Shown in pieces: positions 1-10,208 of a stretch of DNA of 39,234 nucleotides (position 1 is the stretch's first letter; each line of letters begins with the position of its first letter). The position numbers were made by a program, and so were the translations under genes. Under the pieces are notes generated by a model. It was not told where the DNA came from. It saw only the letters and a list, made by a program, of their open reading frames with translations, and searched no databases. The DNA lies in assembly GCA_010093515.1 (NCBI GenBank), contig MU001689.1:262603-301836 (forward strand). The letters are read 5' to 3'. The stretch is from Lineolata rhizophorae. Lineage: Eukaryota > Ascomycota > Dothideomycetes > Lineolatales > Lineolataceae.

Positions 1-936
1 GCCTCTTTTGACGCGTCTAGAGGCATTGGTGGTGAAGAAATTGAGGTGTAAAGCTAGCGGACGCGTCATGACGCGTGTCAACGCAGCCAGGGGGTGGACC
101 ACGGTTACGTAAATTGCATTGTTCATTTATTACTTTCATTGCGCTCTGGTCCGGTGCGGACATGCTGTCAGGTCAAGTCATGCAGAGGAGACAGGCAGAC
201 TACTTTAGAGCTTGGACTGCTTGCTCCAAGGTGTGCATGCTGGTTGGTCCTCCTTTGTAATATTTTGGGATTTCAGGGTTGACAACGGCGGGATGGGCGT
301 GTGTGTGGCGTTGCGGGCATATAGAGCCAGCAGACCAGTTGTGTAGGCTAGCAGATCACGGTCGAAGCTCCCATAAATACTTGCCTTGTTTGTTTTGGTC
401 AACTAAGCCTGCTTCGAATCACCTTGAAATACAGTGCGGCCTTGTCCAGGATTATAGTTTGGAATGGAAAGCGCAATTCGAAGAGAGATTCCTATAGAGC
501 TGTTGCCGGCGCAGCAAAAAAGCGGCGTGGGACAAGGTATGAGCGAGCCTGGGACGTCTCCTCGATATGTGTCCCGGCGAATAAGGCGGCCGCAGTCAGG
601 CATGCTCGCGAAGGAGGCTCGATTCGGAATGGAGTACGTCCGTCGCCGCTCGACTGCGTCTGGATTCGAGCGGAGCGGTCGGGCGGATTGCCAAGGAGCG
701 ACCAATGGATGGGCAACCACGGGAGCACCGGGCGCCGGCAGTTGCCGCCGTCCGCGCGGCGCCCGTCCCGCTGCAACCCGTCACCACTTCGTTGATAAAG
801 GCGGACTGGCGCGCTCCTGGCCGACGACGCAGAACACGCACTATGTGAGAAGGAAGACATCATGGCACCTTGGAGCATGCGCCGGCTGTCCGAGATGCGG
901 CGGGGGATTCCTTGGGGCATGCGCTGGCTGTCCGGG
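1..936. other. Intergenic / upstream region of the MFS gene
   Basis: No gene is recognised here. The left end carries three ACGCGT hexamers (11-16, 61-66, 71-76), two of which form a perfect 16-base palindrome. From about 480 to 860 the DNA becomes GC-rich and has overlapping open frames on both strands, none of which resembles a family I know. This part is likely promoter and 5' leader of the MFS transporter that begins at 862 or 937. If the hexamers belong to a gene, that gene lies to the left of the window. Confidence 0.5.
61..76. promoter_or_regulatory. 16-base perfect palindrome made of two ACGCGT boxes
   Basis: ACGCGTCATGACGCGT reads identically on both strands; a third ACGCGT lies at 11-16. 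ACGCGT is the MluI cell-cycle box bound by MBF in yeasts. That a fungal MBF binds here is inference, and the target gene would be outside the window or the MFS gene about 800 bases away. Confidence 0.4.
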
Positions 937-951
937 ATGCGGCTAGGGATT
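868..951 (+). repeat. 42-base tandem duplication at the MFS start
   Basis: Copy 1 is 868-909 and copy 2 is 910-951; I count 5 mismatches in 42 bases. The unit is a multiple of three, so the reading frame is kept and 14 residues are repeated (PWSMRRLSEMRRGI, then PWGMRWLSGMRLGI). Each copy brings in-frame ATG codons, so the duplication multiplies the possible start sites of the transporter gene. Confidence 0.85.
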
Positions 952-2884
952 CTCCAAGATCGCAAGCTCGAACGCGTGCCCGGTGAGTTCCTACCTTATC
1001 CCCATGCTTTGGTCGTGCAGGCTGACCGGCTTACTGTTGCTCGCGGCTACCAGGCACGTCTACTGTGCTCGACGACGAAGGCAGGCAGCGCGGGGACAAT
1101 GTGCCAATCGATCCGAGCCTCAAGTACGATTTGAGCGGGCCGCGGCCCATCATCCTGGTCCCGCAGCCGTCGGACGACCCCAATGATCCTCTCGTACGTG
1201 CCCAGGCTCCATCATGAATGCACGTCACATCTTGTAGAGCAACCACACTGAGAGTGCGACCCTCTCAAAACCGCAGAACTGGCCGCTATGGAGGCGCGAC
1301 GTGATCCTCTTCGTCCTCTCGCTCATCTCCGTCATCGCCACGACGCTCTCGCCCATCCTCGCCGCCAACACCGTCTCCGTCGCCATCGTCTTCGGCCGCA
1401 ACTTCACCGAGATCGCCCTGGCGACGGGCTACCACCTTCTCGGCGTCGCGCTAGCCGGCATCGTGTGCGTGCCCAGCGCTCGCGTCTGGGGCAAGCGCCA
1501 CCTCTACCTGCTCGGCACCGTCTTCGTCGTCTTCTCGTGCGCCTGGTGCGGCGCCTCGGGCACCAACTACGCCTCGCTGCTGTGGTCGCGCATCTTCCAG
1601 GGCTTCGGGCTCGCGCCCTTCGAGGCCCTGGTCAACGCCAGCGTCGGCGACCTATACTTTGTGCACGAGCGCGGGAAGCGTATGGCGTTGAGCAACCTGG
1701 CTCTGTTCGGCGGGGCCTTCTTCACCCCTGTCTTGGTCGGCAAGATCACGCGCGAGATGGGCTGGTATTGGACGTTTTACTTCGTGGCCATATTTGCTGG
1801 GGTGATGCTGCCGCTGGTGTTCTTTTTCGTGCCCGAGACGGCCTTTAGGAGGGACGCCAGGTTCAATACGGATTTTTTCGACAGCAAGGAGGCCGTTGCG
1901 ACGCGAAATGGGAACGCAGAGCAGAAGGAGAACGGTGTCGAGTTGCCGAGTTACGACGATGCCACCCGCTCATCAGCGAAGCCTCCGCCGCCGCCGAAGG
2001 CAACTTTCTGGCAGATGCTAGCACCCTTCAACGGCCGCAAGACGGACGAAAAGTTTTGGAAGCTGCTCCTACGGCCCTTCCCGCTCTTCTTCCACCCCGC
2101 CATCCTCTGGGCCTGCCTCATCCAGGGCGCGCTCATTGGCTGGACGGTCTTCATCGGCATCGTGCTCGCCATCATCATGCTCGGCCCGCCGCTCTTCTTC
2201 AACGAGGTCGAGACGGGGTACATGTATACGGGTGCCTTTATCGGTGCTTTGCTCGGCTTCGTGCTGTCCGGCGTCTTGTCCGATTGGTCCACCAACCTCC
2301 TCATCCGCCGTAACAAAGGCGTGTACGAGCCGGAGTTCCGCATGATACTCGTCATCCCGCAGCTCGTTTTTGGTTGCGCGGGCCTTTATGGGTTCGGCAT
2401 CACCGCTGCAAACACGAGTAGATACGGCTGGTTCTGGCCGGATTTCTTCTTCGCGCTCGAGGTGATGGGCATGGTGCTGGGGGCGGTCGCGAGCGCGTTG
2501 TACATCGTGGATGCACATCGTAAGTCCCGTTTCTTGAGCGCTTGGATGTATGGGCGGTTGGTTAATAAAAAAAAATGTCGTAGGCGAAATCGCCGTCGAG
2601 GCCTTCACTTGTCTCCTCGTCTTCAAGAACATCTTTAGCTTCGGCCTGACGTGGAGCGGGTACAACTGGATAACGGAAGCTGGCACCAAGACGGTTTTCT
2701 ACTGGATTTCCAGCGTACAGGTAGTAGTCTGCATGCTGACCGTTTTAATGTGTAAGCGTTCCTATTAATTGGTTTATGATGTTAAGTTATATTGGACTGA
2801 CGTTCGTTCGCAGATGTTTTTGGGAAGCGCAATAGGTCCTTTTTCGCACGTCATGACATCTTAAAGATGCTGCATCTCTGGTAA
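937..2884 (+). CDS. Major facilitator superfamily (MFS) transporter
   Basis: Predicted plasma-membrane transporter of the fungal MFS type with about 12 membrane helices; the substrate cannot be told. Exons: 937-982, 1054-1193, 1277-2519, 2584-2751, 2814-2884, giving about 555 residues. The N-terminal block reads LGILQDRKLERVPGT and then DDPNDPLNWPLWRRD, the usual lead-in to helix 1 in this fungal group. Loop motif RVWGKRHLYLLG follows helix 2, and DLYFVHERGKRMALSN lies between helices 4 and 5. A hydrophilic cytoplasmic loop (roughly 1850-2050) separates the halves, and the tail ends VFGKRNRSFFARHDILK, also usual. The ATG at 937 fits family length best; an in-frame ATG at 862 would add 25 residues made by the tandem duplication. 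All introns are GT...AG and keep frame. Convergent with SmB. Confidence 0.88.
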
Positions 2885-4212
2885 TCCTTGGTAGTGCGTT
2901 CTTCAGGACTAGGTTATTAAGGTAGATGGGCGTATTCTGGGGGTTTTTGCGTATCAGTGCTCCACAAGAAGCCCGACAATTCATCATAATCATCGTATCT
3001 AATAAATGGCCGTAGCAAATACATATGTATATTTGTGTTGAATGTGGGTTACTATGGTACTGGCAACGCGCCCATCGTCCGTAGATAATTTGACACATCC
3101 CGGCTCCTATTATGCCAATGAATATATTCCATGGCTTTTGATCTTTGGAATGACAATGGCGTCGTACCATGTCCGCAGCCCCCCATTATTGTAGGGATTA
3201 TCTTATGATACACCTATTTCCTTACAAATTTCGTAAATACGTTGTACACGTAAACGCCTGGCGAGTTCTTGTGTTCGAATGGAATACATCTCTCTATGGG
3301 AATCAAAAACCTTTATAACATTCTATCGAAATTCATAGTGCTTTTGATCTTCCTACGATACTGATCAATACCTTCTCTATTTACGCGTCACCGTGCTCCG
3401 GAAGGAGCTACATAGCTACTACAATACAAGGTCATCGTTAGAAGACACATGACGAAGAAACTAACTCATATTTGTGATGCAAAACAGCACAATCACGAGA
3501 TCGCGTGATGCTGGAAGCTGCTTACAGAATCGATCAGCATTTCTTACATTCATATGTTATTATGTCACGAAAAGATCAGGTAATTGACTTCATATATGTG
3601 CTGCTACTAAAGGTCGTATAACGGATTCTATTATCGTCAAGTTATGAAATACATCTATAATCGTGTTATTGTGTAGGCTACTTCATTGGACCTTGTAATA
3701 TTTGCACCTCTTTATATTATTGATCACCCCCTTTCATGTCAACTACGAGAACGGGAAGCTGTTAGAGATTACATCTCGCACTGTATGCTCCTCACAAGGA
3801 GCTCACCTCATGTTCGCGATATTTTGACGTAGGCTCTTTAGATTTTATGATATTCGCAGCTTCATATAGATTTTCAAATTTCACCGGAGACTTTAATATA
3901 ATTTTGTTCCTAACATCATAACAGTGACCAACAAAACCACCAGAACGTGTATCAACAGTCACATCGCAAATTGCATAAAGTCACCAAGCTAGAAACAGAA
4001 CTCATAGTCGTGGTATCACATTGGGCTACGCAAGGAAAGTGGAAACTTTTCATGAGACCGGTTAAAACCCCCGAGTTACTACCTACCCTTCCCTCCCCAT
4101 CCTCCTCCCATGTCATCCCACACAAAGAAAAAGGGAAAGAAAGAAAAAAGACCCTTCCACCACCGCACTAGTTGCCGAGCCGAGTATCCGGGCTCAGGTC
4201 GAATCGTCGCGC
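2885..4212. other. AT-rich intergenic region between convergent genes
   Basis: About 1.3 kb, visibly richer in A and T than the flanking genes, with many TpA steps and no open frame that looks coding. The last 150 bases (about 4070-4170) have a pyrimidine-rich then purine-rich tract and are likely the 3' untranslated region of SmB, which ends at 4213. The AT-rich core could be old repeat DNA altered by RIP (repeat-induced point mutation), but I see no recognisable element. Confidence 0.5.
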
Positions 4213-5226
4213 TTAGCGCCCGCCGAAGCCGGGAGGTGGGAATCGGCCTTGTCCCGGGTTGAATCCGGGAGGCGGCTGGAATCCGGCTACAGGTGAAATG
4301 CAATGGTTAGAAACCGGACTCACATATTTCCGTGACATCAAACTGGGTTTTCACTTACGTGGGGCTCCCGGAGGCGCAGCGGGATAGCCCGGGGGGCCGG
4401 AGAATCCAGCTGCGGAGTGGCATCTCGTAAACATATACCGTTTCTCTAAGACCTCAGTTTGGAAGGGGGCAATAACTTACGAGGTGGGCCACCAGGAGGG
4501 CCACCGCGGCCGAAGCCAGGAGGAGGAGCCGGGACGGGCGCACCAGGGAAACCACCGAAGCCGCCAGGACCAGGACCGCCAACACCAGGCGCCGGGCCAG
4601 TCAAGCCGGCCGGGGCACCACGGCCGACCGGCTTGGAGATGCCGGGGCCCGCGGCAAGGGTGGCGGCAGCGCCGGAGCCCGAGGGAGCGGCGGCGCCGAG
4701 GCGAGCGGACGGGTCAGCAGGTGGAGGGCCATCCACCTGGATCGCGACGACGAAGGCGCCACGAATAATGGTGAGACCGAGGTTGCGCTTTTCCTCGGTC
4801 AGGGTGGTTGCACCGGTGGTCTTATTCCGGCGGCGCACGAAGCGGAACTCCTCAGTGTCCGCAAAGACAAGGTTCATATGCTATATGCAAGAGAACGCAT
4901 TAGCATTGCAGGTGCGCGTGTTGACCAAGAGTGAAACGCGCCCTCGAAAGACGTGCGTGCCAAGAGTACTTACGCGGTCGAACGCCATCATCTGCCCCGC
5001 CATCTGGCGCCCATCGTTGAGGGTCGCCTTCATGCGGTAGTTGATCTAAGTGCGTTAGAACAGCAATCTAGCGCGACTATCGCGGGCAGGGGCCTTACTA
5101 AATTTTGCTGTTGAAATGTGGAGTCAGCTGGTTCTGGTCAACGCGAGGTCGCGCTCTGAGTGCCAAAGCAAGACGTGTGGGCACGCGAGGCTGTGAACTT
5201 ACCATTTTGCCCGCATTCTTCGCCAT
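4213..5226 (-). CDS. smb1: Small nuclear ribonucleoprotein-associated protein B (SmB)
   Basis: Core Sm protein of the spliceosomal U1, U2, U4 and U5 snRNPs; one of seven subunits of the Sm ring on snRNA. Minus-strand exons in order: 5226-5203, 5107-5099, 5045-4974, 4880-4481, 4409-4359, 4286-4213; 209 residues. Sm1 is INYRMKATLNDGRQMAGQMMAFDRHMNLVFADTEEF (shown across two exons), Sm2 is RNLGLTIIRGAFVVAIQVDGP. The C-terminal half is Pro/Gly-rich with repeated PPPGF/PGF motifs, as in SmB and its metazoan relatives. Exon 2 is only 9 bases (QNL) and is needed to give the right spacing KM-xxx-INYRM, matching KMLQHIDYRM in human SmB. Divergent from RPL11, with 412 bases between the start codons. 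Confidence 0.93.
5099..5107 (-). other. smb1: 9-base micro-exon of SmB
   Basis: On the minus strand the site reads CAG, then CAAAATTTA, then GTAAGG: a good acceptor and a good donor only 9 bases apart. The upstream intron (5108-5202) has CTGAC about 20 bases before its acceptor, and the downstream intron (5046-5098) has CTAAC, both usual branch points. The exon encodes Gln-Asn-Leu in frame. Skipping it would keep the frame and delete three residues from the Sm domain. Confidence 0.8.
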
Positions 5227-5638
5227 GCCGGCAGTGACGCGTCCGAAGACGACTTGAGAGAAGATAAAAAGCTTTCGAGAGGGTGAATAGGTGAGAAGAA
5301 GGGTGGAAGAGACAGAAGCTTGATCGCTAGCGGGCGCACACGTGCGTGGTGGTTGGCAAAGCGCGGCGTGCGTGGCGATGTTGGAAGCTTGAAGAAGAAG
5401 AGTTGTGTGGCGGTGGGCGGCGAGCTTTTGAGCGCGCGCGGTCCCGGCGTTGCGGCTCCGCGCGCCTGCCTGGTGCTTAGCTAAAGCGCTAGTGCGTAAT
5501 AGGGCAAGTGCGACCGGCACGCCCACCGAAGCGAGATCGCACACCCAGCGCAGCCCATTTTCGCGCGCCCGCACCTCCACCACGCCTAGCTCCTCCATCT
5601 CCCATCACCCGGACGCCGACCCCCCCAATCCAGCAGCA
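5227..5638. promoter_or_regulatory. Shared promoter of SmB and RPL11
   Basis: 412 bases separate the two divergent start codons. The RPL11 side (about 5560-5635) is strongly pyrimidine-rich, as is common before fungal ribosomal protein genes. Both genes are highly expressed growth genes in other fungi, so joint control is plausible. No specific factor site is claimed. Confidence 0.6.
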
Positions 5639-6305
5639 ATGGGCGACTCCGACAAGCACAGCAATCCCATGCGGGAGCTTCGCATCCAAAAGCTCGTCCT
5701 CAACATCTCCGTGGGCGAGTCTGGTGACAGGCTGACCCGTGCCGCCAAGGTGCTTGAGCAGCTCAGCGGTCAAACTCCAGTCTACAGTATGCCAGCCGGA
5801 CTATTCTTTTAGCGATGTGTCATCCTGTGTTAACAGTTTCGCCCGCTTCTAGGCAAGGCGCGCTACACTGTGCGTACCTTCGGCATCCGTCGTAACGAGA
5901 AGATCGCCGTGCACGTCACTGTCCGGGGCCCGAAGGCCGAGGAGATTCTCGAGCGTGGCCTCAAGGTCAAGGAGTACGAGCTGCGCAAGAAGAACTTCTC
6001 CGAGACCGGCAACTTCGGTTTCGGCATCAGTGAACACATCGATCTGGGCATCAAGTACGATCCGGCCATTGGCATTTATGGCATGGACTTCTACTGCATC
6101 ATGTACGTCCTCCTACAGTATACTCACTCGGACTTTACGTTGAGCCGACGGGGTATGGATACTTAACGATCTCTGCAGGACTCGCCCTGGTGAGCGTGTC
6201 TCGAAGCGCCGCAGGTGCAAGAGCAGGGTCGGCGCCTCTCACCGCATCAACCAAGCCGAGACCATCAAGTGGTACAAGAGCCGGTTCGAGGGTATCGTAC
6301 GGTAA
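5639..6305 (+). CDS. rpl11: 60S ribosomal protein L11 (uL5)
   Basis: Large-subunit ribosomal protein uL5, which binds 5S rRNA with uL18 in the central protuberance. Exons 5639-5786, 5853-6102, 6179-6305 give 174 residues, the standard length. The reading begins [19 protein letters not shown], continues [23 protein letters not shown], and ends [14 protein letters not shown], all hallmark stretches. Introns are 66 and 76 bases with GT...AG ends. The ATG at 5639 is the first in frame after a pyrimidine-rich leader. It is convergent with the HET gene. Confidence 0.97.
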
Positions 6306-6715
6306 ACACGGGCAGATGAACATCAAATGGGGCGCACGTGGGGAGACATTCGGTCGGCGGCATCTTCTCGGCCTCGGTAGCAACATGCTGTACTTAGGAG
6401 ATCAAAAAGCACAGCGGCCTATCAAATGGAGCTTTTTACTGAGCGATCACATGACAATGGAGGCATCACTTGGGTGATAGTCCGCTTAACCATTGGTGAT
6501 CTGCTTCTCTGCCTCTGCGCATGAGATCTTGAGCTCGGCCGCATGGCCTGGGATTGTCTGCCTTTCTGGCCTAGATGAACTGCACGGATACCACTATAGG
6601 TAAGAAGTATGACCGTAAAATCTTTGGGCTCCATTGCACTTCGAATACGGTTTCGTCCGCCGACTGGTGTAGCACTTTCCACGACGATCTGCCCCAACAA
6701 TTTGTCAAAGCCACC
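6306..6715. other. Intergenic region between convergent RPL11 and HET gene
   Basis: About 410 bases holding the 3' untranslated regions of RPL11 (+) and the HET gene (-). Short open frames here are not conserved-looking and are not called. Confidence 0.5.
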
Positions 6716-9070
6716 TCAGCCAGTTTTGAGCCCATTGCAACGGGCACTCGTCTCGAACCAATACTCCCCACCATATACCTTTTGTCTTTGCCTTAACAAC
6801 ACAGCGTCTCCTCTTGGTTCTATAGTAGGACAGCCAATAATGTATGCTTTCTCACGAATTACCCATCGATCTGTTCTATTCAAGAATAGCTGTGCAACCC
6901 CATTCTCTGCATTCTCACCAAGCTGCCTTCTGTTGTCGCACATCTTAACGAACTCGTCTTTCGAGCTGGGCTCGGCCTCTGGGGCACTCCCAGTAACTTC
7001 CTCAAGCAACCACGCCCTGCCTATGTTGAAGGAGTATGTCGGCTCCGCTAAGCTGGTCGGGATAGCGAGAATGTAATTGAGAGTCTGAGGCGCGGCGGCC
7101 AAGACCAGTGCTTTCTGATCTGGGAAAGCGCTCGTTTTGACGCATCGGACCCAGCGCTTCGAGATGAACATACTTCGAAACCGGATATTTGTCATGGTTG
7201 AGAGGAATGCTATCACGGCTTCCGTTTGTTTCTGGTCTTCTTGCCATGCCGATATTCCTTCGTGTCGAAGAATGGCACACGCCGTCTTCATCAGCTCCGG
7301 ATTTGAGTCACAGATGTAAGACCGCGCCCCCTCACTCATACGTGCGGCTTCCTGAAAGGCAAACCATACTCTTTCGATCCACGTGGCACCATTCTCGAGA
7401 CAGGCGGCTATGACACATGCGACATATTCCTTGTAGCTCTGTATATCCATCATTTTGGCTAAAGAACCTGGATTCTGGCCATTGAGCAGTTCCTGCATGT
7501 CTTTTAAAATGTCAAGATTTTTCTCAAAATCATTTTCGAGGATCTCAAATGCCTTCTGGAGTTTGCCAATCGGTGGGGTCTCGAGCCTCGACGTCAGGAA
7601 CAGGAGGTCCGTCTCGAGCTCGCCAAAGCGCGCAGAATATATCGAGTCCAGATGGTTAAGAGTTGCAAATGGCGATTTCTGCTCACCCCCTACGTACGTT
7701 TTTCGACGTAGCCAACTAACTCTTTTATCATCACCCGGCTCAGGATTCCCCCTCAACAGGAGCCCGTCGTGGATTCCTAGAATAGAGACTTCGCCCGCAC
7801 AGAGACAGAGGATGGAGAAGACGTACGCGCATTCATCAATCGACTGCGCGTTGCCTGTATAATACAGACAGATGCCGTTCGTATTCAGCGCAATTGAAAT
7901 CATGTCCTTGGTGACAGAACAGTTGAAGCCCAATGCAGAGATGAAAGCCCGGAGCCATGATTTGTTATCACTTCCTGCTTTGGGGACATGCGAAGGTGGC
8001 AAGGGGTTTTGGCCAGAGTAATCTTCCAACGCATTCATGAAACGCCCAAAGTTTGCCGTCTGCTTCCTAACGTCAAAAGTGGGAGCCAAAGGCTGCGAGA
8101 GAATGTTCGACTGGCAAGTCAAAAGGCTTCCCATCACGGCCGGCCATAGTAAAACAAGTACGTCCCGTTTATCGTTATCTTCGTCATCTGCAAACACCAA
8201 AAATCGACAGAAGAAGTTGAACTTCACATTTTCATCCACCGCCAGCCTAAACTCGTGATGACACCACGCTCTCGTCGCCCATCGCGATGCCAGCACACGA
8301 TTCACCGCCGTCGCTAGTGCCATTATCTCCTCGGCCGCCATCTTCCACGGCGCCAATACCTTGTCCCCACACCGCCGCATCGCCTCCCTCGCGGCAACGG
8401 CTTCACGCTGCGACAGCACCACGTCCTCGAGCACGACAGCCACGATGCGCGCCTGGCGGTACACGACATCCATGGCGCCGATGGCGAGGCGTTTCTCGGC
8501 ATCGTTGGCCTGGTCAATGCATCGCTGGTCGAGCCAGATGCCGTCGCCGGGGGAGGACCGCAACTCCAGTAGCTTGCGGGCCATAGGCTCCGCGAAAGGC
8601 CACGGCGGGACCAAATTATCATCCTCCTCCTGCCTCATTTCCCTGTCCCTCTCAGTATGCCTCTTCTCTTCCTCTTCGCTTCCCATGCTCTTCTTGCCAC
8701 TTCTTGCTGGCTTCCATGTCCCGCTTCGCCAGCAGTAGCTTACGGCAATGTACCCGTCCACTTCCTCCTTGCCGCCCCTGGCTATCCCCGCGTCCTCGCC
8801 CACCAGCATCCGAAGTGGCGCTTCGCTCACGGCTGTACGCTTGAGCGCAAATTGCGCCGCCACGTCCGGATTCCATTTTTCCAGCCGCGTCAGAACTCCC
8901 TGCGCGGTGGGCGTGCCTGCTTCGACGAATGCTGTCGCTTTATTAAAGAGGCGGGCTTTATTGGCTTCGGAGAGGCGGACTAGGGAGATGTTATAGGGGG
9001 AGGAGATGGGCCATGTTCGTTCGACTACTGCACGGCCTACAGAGAGGTGAGATAGATGAGGCTGTGCCAT
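6716..9070 (-). CDS. Heterokaryon-incompatibility (HET) domain protein
   Basis: Single uninterrupted frame of 784 residues starting at an ATG at 9070. The HET domain (Pfam family PF06985, known from fungal non-self recognition) is seen as GYIAVSYCW at residues 106-114, IWLDQRCIDQANDAEKR at 178-194 followed by MDVVYRQARIVAVVLEDV, and RWATRAWCHHEFRL at about 263-276. Between the first two blocks lies a low-complexity charged stretch (about 120-150, rich in Glu, Lys and Arg). The remaining 500 residues are mostly helical-looking, and I recognise no repeat domain such as NACHT, WD40 or ankyrin. The N-terminal 105 residues are also unassigned. HET proteins often trigger cell death on fusion of unlike strains; whether this one does is unknown. 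Divergent from MPC1. Confidence 0.92.
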   Translation of the reverse strand: MAQPHLSHLSVGRAVVERTWPISSPYNISLVRLSEANKARLFNKATAFVEAGTPTAQGVLTRLEKWNPDVAAQFALKRTAVSEAPLRMLVGEDAGIARGGKEEVDGYIAVSYCWRSGTWKPARSGKKSMGSEEEEKRHTERDREMRQEEDDNLVPPWPFAEPMARKLLELRSSPGDGIWLDQRCIDQANDAEKRLAIGAMDVVYRQARIVAVVLEDVVLSQREAVAAREAMRRCGDKVLAPWKMAAEEIMALATAVNRVLASRWATRAWCHHEFRLAVDENVKFNFFCRFLVFADDEDNDKRDVLVLLWPAVMGSLLTCQSNILSQPLAPTFDVRKQTANFGRFMNALEDYSGQNPLPPSHVPKAGSDNKSWLRAFISALGFNCSVTKDMISIALNTNGICLYYTGNAQSIDECAYVFSILCLCAGEVSILGIHDGLLLRGNPEPGDDKRVSWLRRKTYVGGEQKSPFATLNHLDSIYSARFGELETDLLFLTSRLETPPIGKLQKAFEILENDFEKNLDILKDMQELLNGQNPGSLAKMMDIQSYKEYVACVIAACLENGATWIERVWFAFQEAARMSEGARSYICDSNPELMKTACAILRHEGISAWQEDQKQTEAVIAFLSTMTNIRFRSMFISKRWVRCVKTSAFPDQKALVLAAAPQTLNYILAIPTSLAEPTYSFNIGRAWLLEEVTGSAPEAEPSSKDEFVKMCDNRRQLGENAENGVAQLFLNRTDRWVIREKAYIIGCPTIEPRGDAVLLRQRQKVYGGEYWFETSARCNGLKTG

Positions 9071-10208
9071 TGTTCTTCTGTATAGATGGGGCGTGTGTAG
9101 GAGTTAACTCGAATCCGTAGTCAAAAGTAAGACATGAGCTTGCTTGGTCTGTTGTGGACAATTGCTGTCTGCTTCATCCAAGATTGATGTTTAGTTTATA
9201 CAATTGAGGTTTTCTTTAGTTGAGTCTAGGTATGTGGGTAATTGAGAGTGCGAGATGTGCGTGCAGAATAGTCGACTTCCTCAAATCTTGGCTGACCCCG
9301 CTTTAACCGTGATACCCACAGTGCTTGGCAACGTGCAACCAAAACTTTCCCTCAATCTATCAGGACGCAGGGTACGAAATATACGGTGGCTATATCAACT
9401 CGTAGTCGATGGATGGTTTTTCTTGTCTTTTGTGTACTTACAGATAAAAGTCACGGGTAGATTTCGATGCCTTAGAAAACTATGTAGTATAGACATAAAC
9501 TTTGAAATGGTTCAGCTCCGTTAAAATTTACTGCGCACCTGGTTTTGAGCTTTATGTCTTTACGAGATATGCGACTAACGATAGGCTTCTGCATGGCCTT
9601 TAACGTTTAGTCCAATTGAAGTTATATCAGAGATATTACACTATCTAGCTATTAAAACAGACATGCTAAACTTGTACTTTTATATGCAACAATTATTTTG
9701 AAATCACCCAGCTTCCTCTTAAATACAAGCGCCTAGTCCGCTATGTTCATATGTTGTGCTAGCCTTGGCTTTAATTATAATGCTGAGGAGAGAGCAAGCT
9801 GTAGGTTCTCGACCGGCGGAACTGCATAATTTTCCGTTTGTGACTCCAAATATCAAATAATCCTACGATATTATACACAAATTACCTGGGAGTCTCAAAT
9901 ATTCTGGCTGTATATACTGGAATAGAATCAGGGTCGTCAGAGTCGTAAAGAAACAATGCACAACGAGGTCCAAATTCAGTAACCTTGTTTTACACGTGAC
10001 TCAGCCTCATATGTCGGCTTTCGGGTTCCGACGGACAAAGCTGCGGCCCGAAGTCCGGAACCCCAACCTCATCAAACGGCCGGAATTTAGGGCTTTGCGT
10101 GCAGCGGCTGAGCAACCACAACGGACTAATCTCTGCATCCTCAACGTCTCCACTCCTTCTTTCTTCACATTTTCCTTTCCTTCTCTATTGCGAGCTCAGA
10201 TTGCAACC
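9071..10208. other. AT-rich divergent intergenic region, HET gene / MPC1
   Basis: About 1.1 kb. The middle (roughly 9480-9960) is rich in TA steps with no coding-like frame, and the last 200 bases become pyrimidine-rich, as expected for the MPC1 leader. It must hold both promoters. No element or motif is claimed. Confidence 0.5.

Noticed and set aside
492-965. 157-residue minus-strand frame before the MFS gene
   Set aside because: It overlaps plus-strand frames and the first MFS exon, has no family resemblance, and its repeats are the mirror of the 42-base duplication.
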